NCBI GenBank assembly: GCA_964517975.1 | Contig: CAZFDM010000069.1 | Location: 1-8,050 of the forward strand | From: JBBIRM01 sp964517975 | GTDB taxonomy: Bacteria > Desulfobacterota > BSN033 > UBA1163 | Direction: 5' to 3' | DNA length: 8,050 nt | In this document: piece after piece, positions 6,653 through 8,050 of the stretch | Layout: each line of letters opens with the position of its first letter | Position numbering within the stretch: position 1 is the first letter of the stretch | Made by a program: the position numbers and the translations under genes | The notes under the pieces: model-generated | The model's database searches: none | Told to the model about the DNA's origin: nothing | The model's input: the letters and a program-made list of their open reading frames with translations, nothing else

Positions 6653-7183
6653 TCAATTCTTCTCCACCTGAATGAAATCCAGTTCGACAGGAGTTGCCCT
6701 TCCAAAGATAGAAACCAATACCTTCAACTTCCTCTTCTCTGGCTTAATTTCTTCAATAGTTCCAATAAAGTTAACAAAAGGTCCATCAATGACTCGGACA
6801 CTATCCCCTATGTTGAAAGAGACTTTAGGTTTTGCCTTTGAAACTCCCTCTTTCATCTGGGAGAGGATCTCCTCGACCTCTTGCTCAGAAATGGGAATGG
6901 GTTTTGTACCATCTCCAGCAAACCCCGTGATTTTTGGGGTATCCCTCACGATGTGCCAAGTCTCTTCATTCAATTCCATTTTCACTAATAGGTAGCCGGG
7001 AAAGATCTTTCGTTGAGAAGTTTTTTTCTTCCCCTTTACTAATTCGACGACGGTCTCGGTGGGGACCAATACCTCTGAGAAGAAATCTTTCTTTCCGAGG
7101 TTTTTAATCCGCTCCTCTAAGTTCTGCTTCGCCCTATTTTCAAACCCTGAGTAAGTATGAACAACATACCACTGATGAGCCAT
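6653..7183 (-). CDS. nusG: Transcription termination/antitermination factor NusG
   Basis: NusG binds elongating RNA polymerase at the clamp and beta lobe side, suppresses pausing, and links polymerase to Rho or to the ribosome through S10. The 176-residue product is standard length. The NGN domain (about 1-115) starts MAHQWYVVHTYSGFENRAKQ and contains the conserved FPGYLLVKM (61-69) and TPKITGFAG (82-90). A linker follows, then a KOW domain (about 122-176) with FNIGDSVRVIDGPFVNFIGT at 123-142. There is no extra domain between NGN and KOW. The ATG at 7181-7183 has only a weak AAAGGG site about 8 nt upstream. An overlapping ATG at 7185-7187 is out of frame. The gene lies between secE (42 nt upstream) and rplK, the common bacterial order. 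Confidence 0.99.
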   Translation of the reverse strand: MAHQWYVVHTYSGFENRAKQNLEERIKNLGKKDFFSEVLVPTETVVELVKGKKKTSQRKIFPGYLLVKMELNEETWHIVRDTPKITGFAGDGTKPIPISEQEVEEILSQMKEGVSKAKPKVSFNIGDSVRVIDGPFVNFIGTIEEIKPEKRKLKVLVSIFGRATPVELDFIQVEKN

Positions 7184-7225
7184 ACATGCACCCTTTGATC
7201 GAGTGAAAGATCCAACCTTTGTCCA

Positions 7226-7447
7226 TCAACTTGTAGCCCTCTTCAGTAACTCTCTTATGAGGCTCGAAAGACCTGAATCAACGATGCCTAAAAAGAGAGC
7301 AATAATAAATACAGCGACCAAAACGACTGCGGTTCCCGCAAGGGTATCTTTTCTTGAAGGCCAAGTCACCTTTTTTAATTCGGTCCTTACCTCCCTTAAA
7401 AACTGTTTTGCCTTATCAAATTTTTCTTTTATTGAAAACATCCTCAT
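7226..7447 (-). CDS. secE: Preprotein translocase subunit SecE, short single-span form
   Basis: SecE clamps the two halves of SecY in the inner membrane and is required for a stable Sec channel. The 73-residue product is the short form with one membrane segment (about 36-58, hydrophobic GTAVVLVAVFIIALFLGIV), unlike the three-span E. coli protein. The amphipathic helix before it carries the family motif ELKKVTWPSRKD (23-34). The start is either the ATG at 7445-7447 or the one two codons later at 7439-7441. GAGAG directly abuts the first ATG but stands a normal 6 nt before the second, so the protein may really begin MFSIKEK. The gene follows tRNA-Trp by about 70 nt and precedes nusG by 42 nt. 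Confidence 0.97.
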   Translation of the reverse strand: MRMFSIKEKFDKAKQFLREVRTELKKVTWPSRKDTLAGTAVVLVAVFIIALFLGIVDSGLSSLIRELLKRATS

Positions 7448-7517
7448 CTCTCATTATGTATAACAAATAAGATCTGCAAGAAGGTCTCTGTGGCTCAACA
7501 CCAATAGGGCTTATGAA

Positions 7518-7594
7518 TGGCAGGCCAGGAGGGATTCGAACCCCCAACACCCGGATTTGGAGTCCGGTGCTCTATCCGTTAGAGCTACTGGCCT
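7518..7594 (-). tRNA. tRNA-Trp (anticodon CCA), CCA end encoded
   Basis: The minus strand folds as a full cloverleaf of 77 nt. The acceptor AGGCCAG pairs with CTGGCCT, D stem GCTC with GAGC, and anticodon stem CCGGA with TCCGG around the loop CTCCAAA, which gives anticodon CCA. The variable loop is GTGTT. The T stem GGGGG pairs with CCCTC (one G-U) around TTCGAAT. The discriminator is G, as expected for bacterial tryptophan tRNA, and the terminal CCA is encoded (plus-strand TGG at 7518-7520). Its place between rpmG and secE is the usual one in this operon type, so it is probably cut out of the common transcript. Confidence 0.98.
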
Positions 7595-7684
7595 GTCTTC
7601 CAAAAAAAGAAACTCAAAACTCAAATGGAGTTAACATTAAAATTTTTTGCTATCCTCCTTGATCCCACACTCTCTACTTTCCAA

Positions 7685-7834
7685 TTACTTCGTCTCTTTA
7701 TGGAGGGTGTGTTTCCGACAGAAACGACAATATTTCTTTAACTCTAATTTATCCGGAGTGGTTCTTTTATTCTTAGTTGTTGAATAATTTCTTCGTTTAC
7801 ATTCCATACAGGCAAGGGTAATAATACTCCTCAT
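7685..7834 (-). CDS. rpmG: 50S ribosomal protein L33, zinc-binding form
   Basis: L33 is a small large-subunit protein near the E site. The 49-residue product starts MRSIITLACMECKRRNY and ends KHTLHKETK. It has two CxxC pairs, C9/C12 and C36/C39, so it is the four-cysteine zinc-binding (C+) form rather than the cysteine-free form used under zinc limitation. The middle segment NYSTTKNKRTTPDKLELKKY is typical of the family. AGGAG lies about 7 nt before the ATG at 7832-7834. It sits 29 nt after tuf and 90 nt before tRNA-Trp, the normal order. It is under 50 codons and easily missed by automatic callers. Confidence 0.97.
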   Translation of the reverse strand: MRSIITLACMECKRRNYSTTKNKRTTPDKLELKKYCRFCRKHTLHKETK

Positions 7835-7863
7835 CTTCTTCTCCTAAGGATTCTGCTTTCCTC

Positions 7864-8050
7864 CTATTCAAGGATCTCACTGATGACGCCTGCTCCAACG
7901 GTCCGTCCACCCTCCCGAATCGCAAACCTCAACTCCTTCTCCAACGCAATCGGCGTAATCAACTCCACCGTCAACTGCACATTATCCCCAGGCATCACCA
8001 TCTCCACCCCCTCCGGCAATACCGCTACCCCCGTCACATCCGTCGTCCGA
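7864..8050 (-). CDS. tuf: Elongation factor Tu, C-terminal fragment cut by window edge
   Basis: EF-Tu delivers aminoacyl-tRNA to the ribosome. Only the last 61 codons and the TAG stop at 7864-7866 are in the window. They encode the C-terminal beta-barrel (domain III) end, with VTGVAVLPEGVEMVMPGDNV, ELRFAIREGGRTVGAGVIS and final EILE, all diagnostic of EF-Tu. Its codons are rich in G- and C-ending choices compared with the neighbouring genes, as can happen in very highly expressed genes or through gene conversion between duplicate tuf copies. It is the most upstream gene visible and shares the strand and a 29-nt spacer with rpmG. Confidence 0.98.
   Translation of the reverse strand, partial: RTTDVTGVAVLPEGVEMVMPGDNVQLTVELITPIALEKELRFAIREGGRTVGAGVISEILE

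Noticed and set aside
7448..7517. A promoter before secE (TTGCAG and TATACA on the minus strand)
   Set aside because: The two boxes are only about 11 nt apart, far from the usual 16-18, so this is not supported.
7595..7684. A promoter or terminator between rpmG and tRNA-Trp
   Set aside because: The spacer is AT-rich with a T run, but no clear hairpin precedes it and no convincing -35/-10 pair is visible.

Overview
The window carries one long minus-strand gene cluster: the classic bacterial translation/transcription operon tuf - rpmG - tRNA-Trp - secE - nusG - rplK - rplA - rplJ - rplL - rpoB, read from the right edge to the left edge. It starts inside the C-terminus of EF-Tu (cut by the right end) and finishes near the C-terminus of the RNA polymerase beta subunit (cut by the left end). 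rpoC would be expected just beyond. All genes point the same way, spacers are short (9 to 123 nt), and no stretch over 300 bases lacks a gene. No mobile element, CRISPR array or foreign gene is visible.

The organism is a bacterium of moderate GC content. RpoB has the insertion pattern of proteobacteria-type beta subunits: an SI1-like region is present before residue 362, and a coiled SI2-like region lies around residues 1050-1130. L33 has four cysteines and the tRNA-Trp gene encodes its CCA end. The gene order fits deltaproteobacteria-like lineages (Desulfobacterota or a neighbouring phylum), but I cannot name a genus.

Layout on the minus strand: tuf 3' end (7864-8050), rpmG (7685-7834), tRNA-Trp (7518-7594), secE (7226-7447), nusG (6653-7183), rplK (6205-6627), rplA (5488-6195), rplJ (4933-5469, TTG start), rplL (4434-4823), rpoB (1-4310, partial). 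The products build the L1 stalk, the GTPase-associated centre and L7/L12 stalk of the large ribosomal subunit, the core RNA polymerase, the elongation/termination factor NusG, an essential part of the Sec translocon, and EF-Tu.

The outstanding observation lies inside rpoB. Between the conserved VGRMKLN segment and the RRRDILEVV segment, where E. coli beta has a loop of about ten residues, this RpoB has a net insertion of about 86 residues. That insertion is clearly homologous to domain II of ribosomal protein L1: residues 456-519 match residues 85-148 of the L1 encoded by rplA in this same operon, gapless, with 39 of 64 positions identical by my hand count. The reading frame is intact, the synonymous codons differ from rplA, and the L1 signature GPRGLMPNPK is changed to FPIGLMPSIK. 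This looks like an old, retained domain insertion into the beta lobe, not an assembly error. I do not know of it in the textbook RpoB structures. Smaller points are the TTG start of rplJ, the lack of room for an L10 leader before rplJ, and two candidate hairpins in the rplJ-rplL and rplL-rpoB spacers.
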